Assembly (NCBI RefSeq): GCF_000421745.1
Contig: NZ_ATXP01000010.1
Location: 1-64,000, forward strand
Reading direction: 5' to 3'
Length of the DNA stretch: 64,000 nucleotides
From: Nesterenkonia alba DSM 19423
GTDB lineage: Bacteria > Actinomycetota > Actinomycetes > Actinomycetales > Micrococcaceae
A program made the translations under genes and the position numbers. This document shows positions 36,849 to 45,069 of this stretch, one piece after another. The notes under the pieces are model-generated. The model was not told the origin of the DNA. It saw nothing but the letters and a program-made list of their open reading frames with translations, and made no database searches. Within the stretch, counting starts at the first letter, position 1; every line of letters begins with the position of its first letter.

Positions 36849-38350
36849 GCTTCACCATCCGCCGCGGACTGGGCCTGCTGACCGGTGCGGCCCTCCTCGC
36901 CCCGGTGTTCACCGCCTCCACGGTGACTACCGCACCCCAGGCCCAGGCCGAAACCTGGCGCAACGCCCAGTTCTGGCTTGAGGACTACGGGGTGACCGAA
37001 GCCTGGGAGACCACACAGGGTGAAGGGGTCACCATCGCGGTCATCGACACCGGGATCGACGCCGATCACCCCACCTTCAACGGGGCCGTGGTCGGCGGGG
37101 AGGACTTCTCCGGCGGTGGCGACGGCTCCGGGGGACCGGTGGAACAGACCGCCACCGAGCACGGCACCCTGGTGGCCAGTCTCATCGCCGGGCGCGGCAC
37201 CGAACCTGAAGAAATCGAGGACCCATTCGACGAGGAAATCTTCGATGAGATGACCGATGAAGAGTGGGACGCGTGGTTCGAGGAGAACATCATCGCCGAC
37301 CTCGAGGAGACCTACGGGGAGGACTGGGAAGAAGAGGTCGATATGGACCTCATCGAAGAGTTCTACGAGACCCGCCGCTTCCCCGTTGACGATGCTCAAG
37401 AGGACGACGACGTCGACCCCCCGGCCCCCGAGGGTGGGGAGACCGCCGGGGTCATCGGGGTTGCCCCCGAGGCTGACCTGCTCTCAGCCTCCCTGGTGCT
37501 GGAGGATCCCAACCCCTACGGCCCGGGTACTGAGGAGCAGATCGCTGAGGCGGTCGTCTGGGCGGTGGATGAAGGTGCGGACATCATCAATCTCTCCATC
37601 GGCTCCGGGCAACAGGAATGGCCCGAATCCTGGGACGATGCCTTCCTCCACGCTGAAGAGAACGATGTGCTCGTCATCGCCGCGGCCGGCAACCGGGCCG
37701 CCGGGCACTTCAGCGTCGGCGCTCCGGCGACGATCCCCGGCGTGCTGACCGTGGCCGGAGTGGACGAGGAACGCAATATCAGCCGGGATGCCTCGTCCCA
37801 GGGCATCGCCATCGATATCGCCGCGGCCTCTGAACCGCTGGTCGGAGCCATGCCCGGTGGGGAATACGCAATGTGGAATGGGACCTCCGGTGCTGCACCG
37901 ATCGTCGCCGGAGCGGCAGCGCTGGTGATGGCCGCCCATCCGGACCTCAGCGCGGTCGAGGTCAAACACCGGCTGCTCACCAGTGCCGACTCCGCCGGCT
38001 CTGAGGGCATCGACCCCGAGTACGGGCACGGAGTGCTCAACGTGGCCGAGGCCGTCGACGGAGATGTTCCCGAGTTCGACGCCGACGCTTACGACACTCT
38101 CGCCGAATGGATCCGGGTCTACCGCCGCGCCGAAAGCGAGGACAACGGCCACGAAGACATCCCTGAGGACTCCGGGGTGGTGGCCGGGCCCGAAGGAGAG
38201 CCGCGTGAGGCACCCCAGGCCGCTGCGGCCCGCACCGTGCAGGACTGGGCGGGCCCGGCCGTCCTCGGTGGCGGGGGACTGTTACTGGTGCTGCTGATGA
38301 CTGTGGCCGCCGTGCATCTCATCACCCGGTCCGGGCGCGGCAACAGCTGA
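36845..38350 (+). CDS. Membrane-anchored subtilisin-like protease (S8) with acidic insert
   Basis: 501 residues. A signal peptide (about 30 residues, ending near AQA) is followed by the S8 domain. Catalytic Asp is in IAVIDTGID near residue 67, His in TEHGTLVASLIAG near 105, the oxyanion Asn in AAAGNRAAGH, and Ser in WNGTSGAAPIVAG near 347. Residues about 118–198 are an extra segment very rich in Glu/Asp (for example DEEIFDEMTDEEWDAW). The C-terminus has a linker, one membrane helix (GGGGLLLVLLMTVAAVHLI) and a short tail, like mycosins. No type VII secretion genes are nearby. The substrate is unknown. Confidence 0.88.
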   Translation: MSFTIRRGLGLLTGAALLAPVFTASTVTTAPQAQAETWRNAQFWLEDYGVTEAWETTQGEGVTIAVIDTGIDADHPTFNGAVVGGEDFSGGGDGSGGPVEQTATEHGTLVASLIAGRGTEPEEIEDPFDEEIFDEMTDEEWDAWFEENIIADLEETYGEDWEEEVDMDLIEEFYETRRFPVDDAQEDDDVDPPAPEGGETAGVIGVAPEADLLSASLVLEDPNPYGPGTEEQIAEAVVWAVDEGADIINLSIGSGQQEWPESWDDAFLHAEENDVLVIAAAGNRAAGHFSVGAPATIPGVLTVAGVDEERNISRDASSQGIAIDIAAASEPLVGAMPGGEYAMWNGTSGAAPIVAGAAALVMAAHPDLSAVEVKHRLLTSADSAGSEGIDPEYGHGVLNVAEAVDGDVPEFDADAYDTLAEWIRVYRRAESEDNGHEDIPEDSGVVAGPEGEPREAPQAAAARTVQDWAGPAVLGGGGLLLVLLMTVAAVHLITRSGRGNS

Positions 38351-38371
38351 CGGCGGGAGCCGTCATGGCTA

Positions 38372-38377
38372 TAGGAT
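38372..38377 (+). promoter_or_regulatory. -10 box for leaderless ndh
   Basis: TAGGAT lies seven bases before the ATG at 38385. It overlaps an earlier in-frame ATG at 38376, which therefore cannot be the start of such a transcript. Confidence 0.5.
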
Positions 38378-38384
38378 GAAACCC

Positions 38385-39767
38385 ATGGCACATATCAAGC
38401 TCTCGGAGAAACCTCGCATCCTCATCGTCGGCGGTGGCTACGTCGGACTGACGGTCGCGCAGCAGCTGCAGAAGAAGGTCAAGGCCGCTGGCGGCGTCGT
38501 CACCCTCGTTGACCCGCTGCCGTATATGACGTACCAGCCGTTCCTGCCCGAGGTGGTCGGTGGCCACATCGAGCCCCGTCACGCCGTGGTGCCCCACCGC
38601 AAGCACCTGCGGCAGACCGAGATCATCAACGGCAAGGTCACCAGCGTGGACCACGAGGCCAAAACCGCTGTGGTTGGGCTCGATGAAGGTGAGAGCATCG
38701 AGGTGCCGTACCAGGACATCGTGATGGCCGCCGGTGCCACCACACGGACTTTCCCCATCGAGGGCTTAGCCGAGAACGGCATTGGTCTGAAAACCATCGA
38801 AGAGGCCGCCAGCCTGCGCAATCACATTCTGGAACGCCTGGAAGCGGCCTCCACCATGACGGATGAAGCGGCCAAGTCCCGGGCATTGAGCTTCGCCGTG
38901 GTCGGTGGCGGGTTCGCCGGTATTGAGTGCATCGCGGAGATGGAAGACATCATCCGCGCGGCAGTTGACGCTAACCCGCGGCTGGCCCAGTCCGATGTCC
39001 GCATCGTGCTGGTCGAGGCCATGGGACGGATCATGCCGGAGGTGTCCGAAGACCAGGCGGAAGGGGTTGTGGAGCACCTGCGCGGCCGTGGGATCGAGGT
39101 GCTGCTGAACACCTCCCTGGGTTCTGCGGTCGACGGTGAACTGACGCTGATCTCCATGCAGGACAAATCCGAGGTCGATAAGTTCGCTGCCGACACTCTG
39201 GTGTGGACCGCCGGTGTGGCCGCCAATGCCGTCGCCCGGTCTTCCAGCTTCCCCGTGGACGAACGCGGACGCATCACCAGCTCTGCGACCCTGCAGATCA
39301 TCAACGAAGACGGCGACGTCATCGAGGGTGCCTGGGCCGCCGGTGATATCGCCGCCGTTCCGGACCTCACCGGTGCCGGCCCGGGCGGGTTCTGCGTACC
39401 GAACGCGCAGCACGCCTCCCGCCAGGCCAAAGTCCTGGCCAAGAACCTGTTCTCCACCCGCTATGGCAGCGGCGAGATCGCTGAGTACAAGCATGAGTCC
39501 CTCGGCGCAGTCGCCGGGCTCGGGCTGTACAAGGGCGTGGGTAACCCCATGGGCCTCAAGCTCGCTGGGCCGCTGGCCTGGCTGGCCCACCGGGGCTACC
39601 ACGGCATGGCGATCCCCACCGTGGAGCGCACTGCCCGGGTGGCCGGTGGATGGGTCGGCGAACTCATCTTCGGCCGGGACATCACCGGTCTCCGCGACCT
39701 GGAGAACCCCCGCGGCGCCTTCGTGGAGGCTGCCGGAGGCGGAAAGAAGAAAGAAGCTTCCTCGTAG
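38385..39767 (+). CDS. ndh: NADH dehydrogenase, type II (NDH-2)
   Basis: 460 residues from the ATG at 38385. PRILIVGGGYVGLTVAQQLQ is the FAD-binding Rossmann motif, and SFAVVGGGFAGIECIAEMED is the NADH-binding one. TLVWTAGVAAN and WAAGDIAAVPD complete the flavin site. The C-terminal 60 residues include the amphipathic membrane-attachment region (LAWLAHRGYHGMAIPTVERT). It moves electrons from NADH to menaquinone without pumping protons. Followed by a strong hairpin. Confidence 0.94.
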   Translation: MAHIKLSEKPRILIVGGGYVGLTVAQQLQKKVKAAGGVVTLVDPLPYMTYQPFLPEVVGGHIEPRHAVVPHRKHLRQTEIINGKVTSVDHEAKTAVVGLDEGESIEVPYQDIVMAAGATTRTFPIEGLAENGIGLKTIEEAASLRNHILERLEAASTMTDEAAKSRALSFAVVGGGFAGIECIAEMEDIIRAAVDANPRLAQSDVRIVLVEAMGRIMPEVSEDQAEGVVEHLRGRGIEVLLNTSLGSAVDGELTLISMQDKSEVDKFAADTLVWTAGVAANAVARSSSFPVDERGRITSSATLQIINEDGDVIEGAWAAGDIAAVPDLTGAGPGGFCVPNAQHASRQAKVLAKNLFSTRYGSGEIAEYKHESLGAVAGLGLYKGVGNPMGLKLAGPLAWLAHRGYHGMAIPTVERTARVAGGWVGELIFGRDITGLRDLENPRGAFVEAAGGGKKKEASS

Positions 39768-39804
39768 CACTGTGGTGGATCGGCCCGCTGGCCGGTCCAC
39801 TGCG

Positions 39805-39837
39805 CGAAGGGGTCGTCGCGTGCAGACGACCCCTTCG
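39805..39837 (+). terminator. 13-bp hairpin terminator after ndh
   Basis: CGAAGGGGTCGTC and its exact complement GACGACCCCTTCG enclose a seven-base loop. It ends two bases before the tRNA gene. Confidence 0.8.
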
Positions 39838-39839
39838 GC

Positions 39840-39913
39840 GCCCCTGTAGCCCAACCGGTAGAGGCATCGGACTTAAAATCCGCTCAGTCCGGGTTCGAAT
39901 CCCGGCAGGGGCA
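39840..39913 (+). tRNA. tRNA with anticodon TAA (by codon, leucine)
   Basis: 74 bases fold into a cloverleaf. The acceptor stem GCCCCTG pairs with CAGGGGC, with discriminator A. The D-arm GCC...GGC and anticodon loop CTTAAAA (anticodon TAA at 39874–39876) follow. The T-arm is CCGGG-TTCGAAT-CCCGG. CCA is not encoded. The codon read would be UUA (Leu). The variable region is only about five bases, whereas bacterial leucine tRNAs carry a long variable arm, so identity is uncertain although the fold is good. Confidence 0.88.
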
Positions 39914-39936
39914 CTGCATCGTTTTAACCTGGGGTG

Positions 39937-40668
39937 ATGATGAGTCAACGGCCATCCGGTGCTGACGAAAGCCACACCGGCCAGCAAATGAAGCAGGCCG
40001 GCTCCGATGCGCGTCAGCTACAGGACACCGCCCTGGGGCGTGCCTCCGAGGAACGCGCCAGTGAACTGGAACAGCGGTGGGAAAACCGGCTGGCCTGGCC
40101 GGTTCTCATCGCCGCGTTCGTCTCGGTTCCTGCGGTGTTCCTCACCCTGCTCGATGAACCGTTCGAGATGATCGGGCACATCGGGCTGTGGGCGACCAGT
40201 GTGGTTCTCGTTTTCGAAACCACAGTGCTGTTTCTGGTCTCCCCGAAGAAGGTCGAATGGGTGCGCCGGAATTGGTGGCTCATCGGGCTGACCGTGCTGA
40301 CGATCATCGCCGTGGTCTTCAGCATTGGGCCCATGCAGATTCTCCGCCTGCTGCGCAGTGTGGGGGCCCTGCGGGTTCTGCGGGCCAAGCAAGTCGCCAA
40401 GGCGGGGGAGTCCCTGGAGAAAATCGGCTCCTCTCGGCTGTGGGAGCATCTAGGCCGCATCCTGGCCACTGTGGTGGTGGCCGCTTTCGTCGTCGTCGCC
40501 CTTGCCGATCCGGAATCCCCGGCCCGAACCTTCCTCGACGATCTGGTAGGCGAAGAGGGGGCCGTCATCGCCGCGATCGGTGTGGGTGTGGTCATCATGG
40601 CGGTGATGTACCTGCTGGTCCGCCCCTCCAAAGATCACGATGACGACGCCGGTGAGCGGCACTCTTAA
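39937..40668 (+). CDS. Voltage-sensor-like membrane protein without pore motif
   Basis: 243 residues from the ATG at 39937; TAACCT (39925–39930) six bases upstream suggests a leaderless start, with a GTG at 39934 and an ATG at 39940 as alternatives. After about 50 polar residues come helices at LAWPVLIAAFVSVPAVFLTLL, ATSVVLVFETTVLFLVS and NWWLIGLTVLTIIAVVFSI. Next is an S4-like segment with Arg every third or fourth place (ILRLLRSVGALRVLRAK). Two more helices follow. This is the layout of the voltage-gated ion channel superfamily, but the potassium filter TxGYGD is absent between the last two helices. Ion specificity is unknown. Confidence 0.7.
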   Translation: MMSQRPSGADESHTGQQMKQAGSDARQLQDTALGRASEERASELEQRWENRLAWPVLIAAFVSVPAVFLTLLDEPFEMIGHIGLWATSVVLVFETTVLFLVSPKKVEWVRRNWWLIGLTVLTIIAVVFSIGPMQILRLLRSVGALRVLRAKQVAKAGESLEKIGSSRLWEHLGRILATVVVAAFVVVALADPESPARTFLDDLVGEEGAVIAAIGVGVVIMAVMYLLVRPSKDHDDDAGERHS

Positions 40669-41018
40669 GCGAAGTATTCTCCCCAGTGAGCCGCGCACCC
40701 GGGGTTGAACACGGCTGCGCACTCGGGACAGCAAGAGGCCGTACGGTACTCGGTGATACTCAGTTGATGCCCACACACCCCGCACAGTAGTGCGCGCACA
40801 TGGTGGTGCTCACCGGGCCAGACAGATCGCCGATGAGATTCGGCCTCATCGTGGCAGCGCAGGCAGGGGTACCAGCGGCGGCAGCAGTGGAAGAGGATAG
40901 CGACGACGTCGGCGGCGGTGGCGTAGTGCACACACCGGGTCTGATGGTCCACGGTGCGGCCGCGCACCACAGGAGGGTGCGCACTTTGCGGTGCGGGGGC
41001 GTCGTCGTGGGCTGTCAT
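40665..41018 (-). CDS. CHY-type zinc finger protein
   Basis: 117 residues. TRCVHYATAADVVAILFHCC, WYPCLRCHDE, LLCGVCGHQLS and CCPECAAVFNPGC form the CHY zinc finger with about ten Cys/His ligands. Relatives include yeast Hot13, which acts in metal-dependent assembly. A bacterial role is not established. Its ATG shares one base with the ecfT stop, so it belongs to the bioY–ecfT operon. Its own stop overlaps the opposite gene by four bases. Confidence 0.85.
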   Translation of the reverse strand: MTAHDDAPAPQSAHPPVVRGRTVDHQTRCVHYATAADVVAILFHCCRRWYPCLRCHDEAESHRRSVWPGEHHHVRALLCGVCGHQLSITEYRTASCCPECAAVFNPGCAAHWGEYFA

Positions 41019-41647
41019 CAGCGCATCCCCCGGGCTACCAGTGCCTCTGAGGTTTCATCGGCATGCTTCAGTGTCATCACCAACAAGGGGGTGGTGGCCC
41101 CCACCGTGCTGCCCAGACCGGGTTTCACCCCGCGGGCGCGGCGGGCCTCACGGATCTGATCGTAGAAGGAGAACACCACGGGCACAGAGCGCATGGTCAG
41201 TGACATCGCCAGGGAGAGGCGTTCGGCGGTGACGCCCAGCCGTGCCAGTCCCAGCTGTTCAAGGGGAGTGACACCGCGCCGGATCAGCTCCATGACATCG
41301 GAGACCCGGGTCGTGAGGGTGACCAGTCCGGCCAGCAGGATGATCGCCACCACCCGGGCTGTGGTGACGACTGCTTCCTCCACGGTCAGGAAAACCAACT
41401 GCGGTACGGCGATGAGGACCAGCAGCCATTTCAGGGTCCACAGCCGGGCCGCCAGAGCACATAATCCCGTGGTGCCCGGGTGGGCCAACAGGAATCCGGC
41501 CACTACGACCACCCACGCCCCGGCGGTAACCCAGACCGTGGCCCCGAAGACTGCTGCGATGATGCCCAGCAGCAACAGGCCGAGCAGCTTGACCCCAGCG
41601 GGGATTCGGTGCAGGGGGGAGCGTCCCGGGCGGTAGAGGGGAATCAC
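41018..41647 (-). CDS. bioN: ECF transporter transmembrane subunit (EcfT/BioN)
   Basis: 209 residues with about five hydrophobic helices. Two Ala-Arg-Gly coupling motifs are visible: IREARRARG near residue 170 and ETSEALVARG at the C-terminus; these bind the ATPase subunits. As it directly follows bioY with a four-base overlap, it is the BioN component of a biotin ECF importer. The ATPase gene (bioM) expected here is missing. Confidence 0.88.
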   Translation of the reverse strand: MIPLYRPGRSPLHRIPAGVKLLGLLLLGIIAAVFGATVWVTAGAWVVVVAGFLLAHPGTTGLCALAARLWTLKWLLVLIAVPQLVFLTVEEAVVTTARVVAIILLAGLVTLTTRVSDVMELIRRGVTPLEQLGLARLGVTAERLSLAMSLTMRSVPVVFSFYDQIREARRARGVKPGLGSTVGATTPLLVMTLKHADETSEALVARGMR

Positions 41648-42270
41648 CGGCGGCGTCGCTGGGCGTAGCTGAAGGGAGACGGATATGCCCGAGCCAGCGA
41701 ATGGGTGATGAGGATCGCGAAGACAGTCTTGGCCAAGTCCCCGGGAATGAAGACGAGGTTCGCCGCAGCCGCCTCATGCAGAGACAGGCCCAGGTTCAGT
41801 GCCATCCACGGCACTCCGCAGGCGTAGAGCACCACGATCCCGCCCAGGACCGTGCCCAGGGTGGTCCGCCACCAGCGCAGCGGCCACCGGTACTGCACGA
41901 TGAGCCCCACGACGAAGGCAGCTGGGATCCACCCCAGGGCGAAACCGGCGGTGGGACCGGCATAGACGCCCAGACCGCCGGTGCCCTGGGACAGCAGCGG
42001 CAGCCCCGCCGCCGCCAACAGGTTCAGCAGCACCATGGCCCCGGCTCCCCGCCAGGGACCCAGCACCGCACCGGCCAACGTCACCCCGAGAGTCTGCAGC
42101 GTGATGGGGACCGGCCCTACGGGGATCGCAGCGACCTGCCCGAGCACGGCCACCAGGGCAGCGAAGACCGCCATCTGGGAAATCGCCGCGGCTGCCGAGG
42201 TACCCATCGGGCGGCGCCTGCGGCGTGACGGAGGAGTCGACACACTGGATTTTTGTTGGGTTTCCACCAT
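41644..42270 (-). CDS. bioY: Biotin ECF transporter substrate-binding subunit BioY
   Basis: 208 residues. Six helices; the signature IPVGPVPITLQTLGVTLAGAVLG with the PVPITLQT motif is diagnostic for BioY, as are GVYAGPTAGFALGW and FIPGDLAKTVFA. It binds biotin with high affinity in the membrane. The start may be leaderless: TAAGCT (42278–42283 on the minus strand) lies seven bases before the ATG. The 193-base gap upstream, shared with the Bax-inhibitor gene, shows no operator I recognise. Confidence 0.93.
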   Translation of the reverse strand: MVETQQKSSVSTPPSRRRRRPMGTSAAAAISQMAVFAALVAVLGQVAAIPVGPVPITLQTLGVTLAGAVLGPWRGAGAMVLLNLLAAAGLPLLSQGTGGLGVYAGPTAGFALGWIPAAFVVGLIVQYRWPLRWWRTTLGTVLGGIVVLYACGVPWMALNLGLSLHEAAAANLVFIPGDLAKTVFAILITHSLARAYPSPFSYAQRRRR

Positions 42271-42463
42271 GGCGGTGAGCTTATGCCCCAGGTGCCGCCG
42301 TGACGATTGGAGAAAACCTCTAAAAGGTGCTGGTGCGGCGTCGTCGGTGGTCTCGGGACGTCATGGGGCATAGAACAGGTCCGTCAGCCGTTAAGATAGG
42401 TGGCAACCAACGCTGGAGTCGTATACCTAGACGAGTCCTTGTCAGAAGGAGAGCGGAACCGCG

Positions 42464-43387
42464 ATGTCCAACCCGATCTTCAACACCGGGGCGTTCCCCG
42501 ACCAGTTCAGTGAGCAGAAGCGCGAACGCCGCCGCTTCTACATGAACTCCGACGCCGGCACTGTCACCGAGGACCGGCAGGCCGCCCAGCAGCGCACCTA
42601 CGCCGAACAGTATGGCGTGCCGGGTCAGCAGGCTGGTACCCGCGGGGCCGACCCGCTGGAGCAGGCCTACAACCTGCCCGATGCCGCTGGCGCCGAGGGT
42701 GCCCCGATGACCTACGACGACGTCATTCGCAAGACGGTCATCAGCTTCGCCTTTGTGCTCCTGGGTGCCGGAACCACGGTGACCCTCGGGTGGAACAACC
42801 TGGGCGTCGCCTCGCTGCTGATGCTCGTGGGTGTCTTCGGCGGTCTGGCGCTGGGCTTGGTCAACGCGTTCAAGCGGGAACCCGTTCCCGGTCTCATCCT
42901 GGCCTACAGTGCACTGCAGGGGCTCTTCCTCGGCGGGATCTCCATGGTGCTGGAGCGTCAGTTCGACGGCATCGTTATCCAGGCAGTGCTGGGGACCGTC
43001 GCGGTCTTCGCCACGATCCTGGTGCTGTTTAAATCCGGCAGGGTCCGTGCCACTCCCAAGCTGAACAAGATGTTCCTGGTGGGCATTGCCGCCTACTTCG
43101 TCTTCTCCCTGCTGAACCTGGGGCTGATGCTCTTCGGTGTGACCGACTCCATGTTCGGGCTGCGCACCGAGTTCAGCCCGCTGCTGGGTGCTGCGATCGG
43201 CCTGTTCGCCATCGCCCTGGCTAGCTACGCCCTGGTGCTGGATTTCACCAACGTGCAGGAGGGTGTTGAGGCCGGTGTGGCCCAGAAGTACGGCTGGTCG
43301 GCTGCCTTCGGGCTGACCGTCTCCCTGGTGTGGCTCTACATCGAGATTCTGCGGCTGATCGCGATCTTCCGCGCGATGAGCGAGTAA
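42464..43387 (+). CDS. Bax inhibitor-1/YccA family membrane protein
   Basis: 307 residues; GAAGGAGA precedes the ATG. A polar N-terminal region of about 80 residues is followed by seven membrane helices (for example ASLLMLVGVFGGLALGLVNAF and MFLVGIAAYFVFSLLNLGL). The conserved C-terminal part contains YALVLDFTNVQEGVEAGV, with the Asp of the proposed pH-sensing di-aspartate site. Homologues act as calcium or proton leak channels or protease regulators; the role here is not known. A T-tailed hairpin ends the unit. Confidence 0.88.
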   Translation: MSNPIFNTGAFPDQFSEQKRERRRFYMNSDAGTVTEDRQAAQQRTYAEQYGVPGQQAGTRGADPLEQAYNLPDAAGAEGAPMTYDDVIRKTVISFAFVLLGAGTTVTLGWNNLGVASLLMLVGVFGGLALGLVNAFKREPVPGLILAYSALQGLFLGGISMVLERQFDGIVIQAVLGTVAVFATILVLFKSGRVRATPKLNKMFLVGIAAYFVFSLLNLGLMLFGVTDSMFGLRTEFSPLLGAAIGLFAIALASYALVLDFTNVQEGVEAGVAQKYGWSAAFGLTVSLVWLYIEILRLIAIFRAMSE

Positions 43388-43427
43388 GGCAGCTGCCCAG
43401 AACACGCACTGCACGAACCTCCAGGTA

Positions 43428-43460
43428 AGAGGGCTCGCCGGATCATCCGGCGGGCCCTCT
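43428..43460 (+). terminator. Intrinsic terminator after the Bax inhibitor gene
   Basis: AGAGGGCTCGCCGGA-TCA-TCCGGCGGGCCCTCT, a 15-bp stem with one T·G pair and a three-base loop, followed by GCCGTTTT. Confidence 0.85.
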
Positions 43461-43506
43461 GCCGTTTTCCGCTGCTGCCCAGCTTCGACGTGGCAGGATA
43501 GACCCC

Positions 43507-45069
43507 ATGAGCTCCTCCCAGACCCCGGAGAATGCGCCCGCGGAGGCCACGCACAGCTCAGCGACCACCTATGCTTCCGGTCAGCCGAGCGGTGACACCT
43601 CCGGGGTGCAGCCCCCGGAACCTGAGTACGCCACTCCGCGCACCGCCGAAGAACACCGCATCCAGGAAGACATCCCCTGGGGGGTGCGCATTGCCGCCGC
43701 CTGGTCCTGGCGGGTGCTGCTGATCCTGGCTGCCGCCGGGGTGGGGATCTGGCTTTTGGGCCACGTGATGCTCATTCTCATCCCGCTGATGGTGGCGGCC
43801 CTGCTCTCCACACTGCTGCGGCCGCTGCACAACGTCTTCGTCAAGCTGAAGTTCCCCCGGGTGCTGGCGGCGATGACCACGATCCTGACTTTTCTCGCCT
43901 TCGTCTTCGGGATCCTGTTTCTGGTGGGCAGTGAGATCGTCACCGGGTTCGCCGAGATGGCCGAGCAGGTTGAGGCCGGTATTTATGAGCTCATCAACTG
44001 GGCCGATGAGACCGCCCAACAGTTGGGCTTTGAGATCTCCGCCGATGAGTTCAACCAGATGCTCACTGAGGTCCAGAGTTGGTTGGAGGAAAACCAGGAC
44101 GCCATTATGTCCGGGGCGGTCGGCGTCGGATCGGCGGCCACGAACTTCAGCATCGGGGCGATCCTGGTGCTGTTCACTCTCATCTTCTTCTTAGCCGACG
44201 GGCGGAAGATCTGGGACTTCATGGTCATGTTCACCCCCGGTAAGCACCGCCCAGCCATTCACGGTGCCGGGCGCCGCGGCTGGACCGCAGTGGGCACCTA
44301 CATGCGGGTACAGGTCTTCGTTGCGTTCGTTGACGCCGTCGGGATCGGGATCGGGGCCTGGCTGCTCAACGTACCCCTGGCGCTGCCCATTGCCGTGCTG
44401 GTCTTCTTCGGTGGGTTCGTTCCCGTCGTCGGGGCTGTGGTCACCGGGGCGGTGGCGGTACTGCTGGCCCTGGTAGCCGAAGGGTTCATCACCGCGCTCA
44501 TCATGCTCGGGGTGGTCATCCTGGTCCAGCAGATCGAATCCAATGTGCTCCAGCCCATCGTCATGGGCAAGGCGGTCAAACTGCACCCGCTGGCCGTGGT
44601 GATTGCCGTGACTGCCGGTACCTCTCTGCTGGGCATTATCGGGGCGCTGTTCGCCGTGCCGGTGCTGGCCTTCGCCAAACGTGCGACCCAGTATCTGGGC
44701 AAGGAAGAGTGGCGCGGCGACCCGGAAGCCTTGGAGATGGAGCGGCTCCAGAAGGAGGAAGCCGTGCGGCGGGCTGCGCAACGTGAAGTCATCGAAGCCG
44801 AGGAACAGGCCACACTGGCTACGCTGAAACGCCGGATCATGGAAACGGTGCCCGGGCTCAACCCTGACAAGGCGACCTCCGCCGGGGCGAAAAATGAGGC
44901 AGCGGAACCGCAGACCGAGTCTGTGCAGAGTGCGGAGTCCCCGAAGAGTTCCGAACCCGCAGACAGCGCAGCTGAAAACTCCGCAGAGCGACCACAGGTG
45001 CCGGCCCCCAAGCCGGCCACCACTGATAACGACGACGCCGATGAGACAGGAGGCCGAACGCGCCCGTGA
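43507..45069 (+). CDS. AI-2E family transporter
   Basis: 520 residues. Polar N-terminal 65 residues, then eight hydrophobic helices. The segment FADGRKI-like FFLADGRKIWDFMVMFTPG and the conserved VQQIESNVLQPIVMGKAVKLHPL are hallmarks of the AI-2E/PerM family. The C-terminal 120 residues are a charged, Glu/Ala-rich coil and tail (KEEAVRRAAQREVIEAEEQA). Family members include sodium-proton antiporters and solute exporters; the substrate cannot be assigned. The start may be leaderless (CAGGAT, seven bases before the ATG). It overlaps ilvA by four bases. Confidence 0.85.
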   Translation: MSSSQTPENAPAEATHSSATTYASGQPSGDTSGVQPPEPEYATPRTAEEHRIQEDIPWGVRIAAAWSWRVLLILAAAGVGIWLLGHVMLILIPLMVAALLSTLLRPLHNVFVKLKFPRVLAAMTTILTFLAFVFGILFLVGSEIVTGFAEMAEQVEAGIYELINWADETAQQLGFEISADEFNQMLTEVQSWLEENQDAIMSGAVGVGSAATNFSIGAILVLFTLIFFLADGRKIWDFMVMFTPGKHRPAIHGAGRRGWTAVGTYMRVQVFVAFVDAVGIGIGAWLLNVPLALPIAVLVFFGGFVPVVGAVVTGAVAVLLALVAEGFITALIMLGVVILVQQIESNVLQPIVMGKAVKLHPLAVVIAVTAGTSLLGIIGALFAVPVLAFAKRATQYLGKEEWRGDPEALEMERLQKEEAVRRAAQREVIEAEEQATLATLKRRIMETVPGLNPDKATSAGAKNEAAEPQTESVQSAESPKSSEPADSAAENSAERPQVPAPKPATTDNDDADETGGRTRP

